Part shown: positions 6,073 through 6,792 of the stretch, piece after piece
Numbering within the stretch: position 1 is the first letter of the stretch
Layout: every line of letters starts with the position of its first letter
From: Planctomycetaceae bacterium
Lineage (GTDB): Bacteria > Planctomycetota > Planctomycetia > Planctomycetales > Planctomycetaceae
Length of the DNA: 6,792 nt
Assembly: GCA_027080405.1 (NCBI GenBank)
Contig: JALWSL010000274.1
Coordinates: forward strand, 1-6,792
Direction of reading: 5' to 3'
Notes under the pieces: generated by a model
What the model saw: only the letters and a program-made list of their open reading frames with translations
Told to the model about the DNA's origin: nothing
Databases searched by the model: none
Program-made: the position numbers and the translations under genes

Positions 6073-6792
6073 ACGGGGAAGAAACGGGACAGCGGGTTGC
6101 GCCACTTTCGCCCCGTACAAAACGATTGAGTCGGGACGTTGTGGCGAATCAGCTGCTTTTTACGGCCGGGTACTCGTTGACCTCGGGCGGGTTTCTCGTC
6201 TTTTTTGCAGCTGATCTGGGGGCTTCGACAAGGACGACAACGTGGGTATTGACGCTGCCCGAATTGGTTGGCCTGTTCGCGATGCTGACTCCCGCCCTGC
6301 TGCAAGGCGTGAAAAACAAAAAGGGGCTGTTTCTGGGTTGCTCTGTTCTTTCCCGTCTGGCTTTGTTTCTGGTTCCTGCAGCCCTGTTTTTTCCCGGCTC
6401 GGAATTACAGTTTCCGCTGTTGATTTCCGCGATGATATTGATGGGGATCTTTCAGGCTGTGGCTTATACTGCCTATCTTTCCTGGTTGGCCGAATTGGCT
6501 CCGCAGCGAAGTTGGGGACGTTTTTTTGCCCGAAGAAACATGGCCAAGGCGTCTGTTCTGATTCTCGTCCCTTTTGGCGGGGCGATGCTCCGCGATTGGT
6601 TCCGGAATGGCCTGCAGGAAGAACAATGGCAACTGGCCGGTTATCTCATCACTTTTGGCGTTGGAAACCTGCTGCAGTTGGCCTCACTGGTTCCCCTGCT
6701 GAAGTGGAAAGCGGAAACAGCCGCGGAGATAGTCAACCCGAGTAGATGTAAGCCTGTTATTTCCGGGATTGGTCGAATTGGAAATGTTGAGG
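6069..6792 (+). CDS. Major facilitator superfamily transporter, N-terminal part (runs off the window)
   Basis: The frame opens with GTG at 6069, overlapping the TGA of the preceding gene as GTGTGA, and stays open to the window edge: 241 residues, with the C-terminal half missing. After a basic cytoplasmic N-terminus (1-26, ending RTKRLSRDVV), about six hydrophobic segments are visible at roughly 27-48, 57-80, 86-108, 115-140, 161-176 and 188-212. This matches the first six-helix bundle of a twelve-helix transporter. The loop after the fourth segment carries APQRSWGRFFARRN (144-157), like the charged R-G-R-F-F-x-R-R loop of some uncharacterised bacterial MFS families. The final stretch from about 213 is hydrophilic and would be the central loop. 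The four-base overlap suggests translational coupling with the lactonase-like gene and perhaps uptake of its substrate or a related sugar; that link is inference. No specificity residues are recognisable. Confidence 0.8.
   Translation, partial: MNGEETGQRVAPLSPRTKRLSRDVVANQLLFTAGYSLTSGGFLVFFAADLGASTRTTTWVLTLPELVGLFAMLTPALLQGVKNKKGLFLGCSVLSRLALFLVPAALFFPGSELQFPLLISAMILMGIFQAVAYTAYLSWLAELAPQRSWGRFFARRNMAKASVLILVPFGGAMLRDWFRNGLQEEQWQLAGYLITFGVGNLLQLASLVPLLKWKAETAAEIVNPSRCKPVISGIGRIGNVE

Noticed and set aside
6242..6745. Plus-strand frame of 167 codons at the right end
   Set aside because: It is out of frame with the membrane-segment-rich reading that begins at 6069 and runs to the window edge; the latter is the real gene.

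Overview
This 6.8 kb stretch looks like ordinary chromosomal DNA of a bacterium, probably a member of the Planctomycetota. The reasons are an M19-type dipeptidase of divergent type with a Tat-like signal, a long single-chain DNA methyltransferase whose core resembles orphan enzymes I recall from planctomycetes, few strong Shine-Dalgarno sites, and a moderate base composition. The assignment is from memory of family resemblance and has not been searched.

Layout from left to right. Bases 1-152 are a short leader with a good -10 hexamer. It leads into rimO (153-1571, +), the radical-SAM enzyme that methylthiolates ribosomal protein S12. Converging on it after only 39 bases is a secreted peptidase M19-like protein (1611-2945, -), which has lost several of the zinc ligands of its family. 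Upstream of that on the minus strand, across a gap of 183 bases, lies a large gene (3129-5069, -). It encodes an amino-methyltransferase of the beta order fused to an unrecognised middle region and a C-terminal GIY-YIG-like domain. About 136 bases further on, transcribed divergently, is a COG3618-type amidohydrolase (5206-6072, +) of the sugar-lactonase kind. It overlaps by four bases with the start of an MFS transporter gene (6069 to beyond the window end, +).

The plus-strand pair on the right is very likely a translationally coupled catabolic unit, with a lactone hydrolase beside a membrane transporter. rimO is a housekeeping gene. The most unusual content is the methyltransferase fusion: its GIY-YIG-like module keeps the fold-defining tyrosines and the terminal asparagine, but appears to have replaced the catalytic arginine and glutamate, and no restriction endonuclease gene accompanies it in the window. 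I saw no tRNA, rRNA, CRISPR array, insertion sequence or convincing intrinsic terminator.
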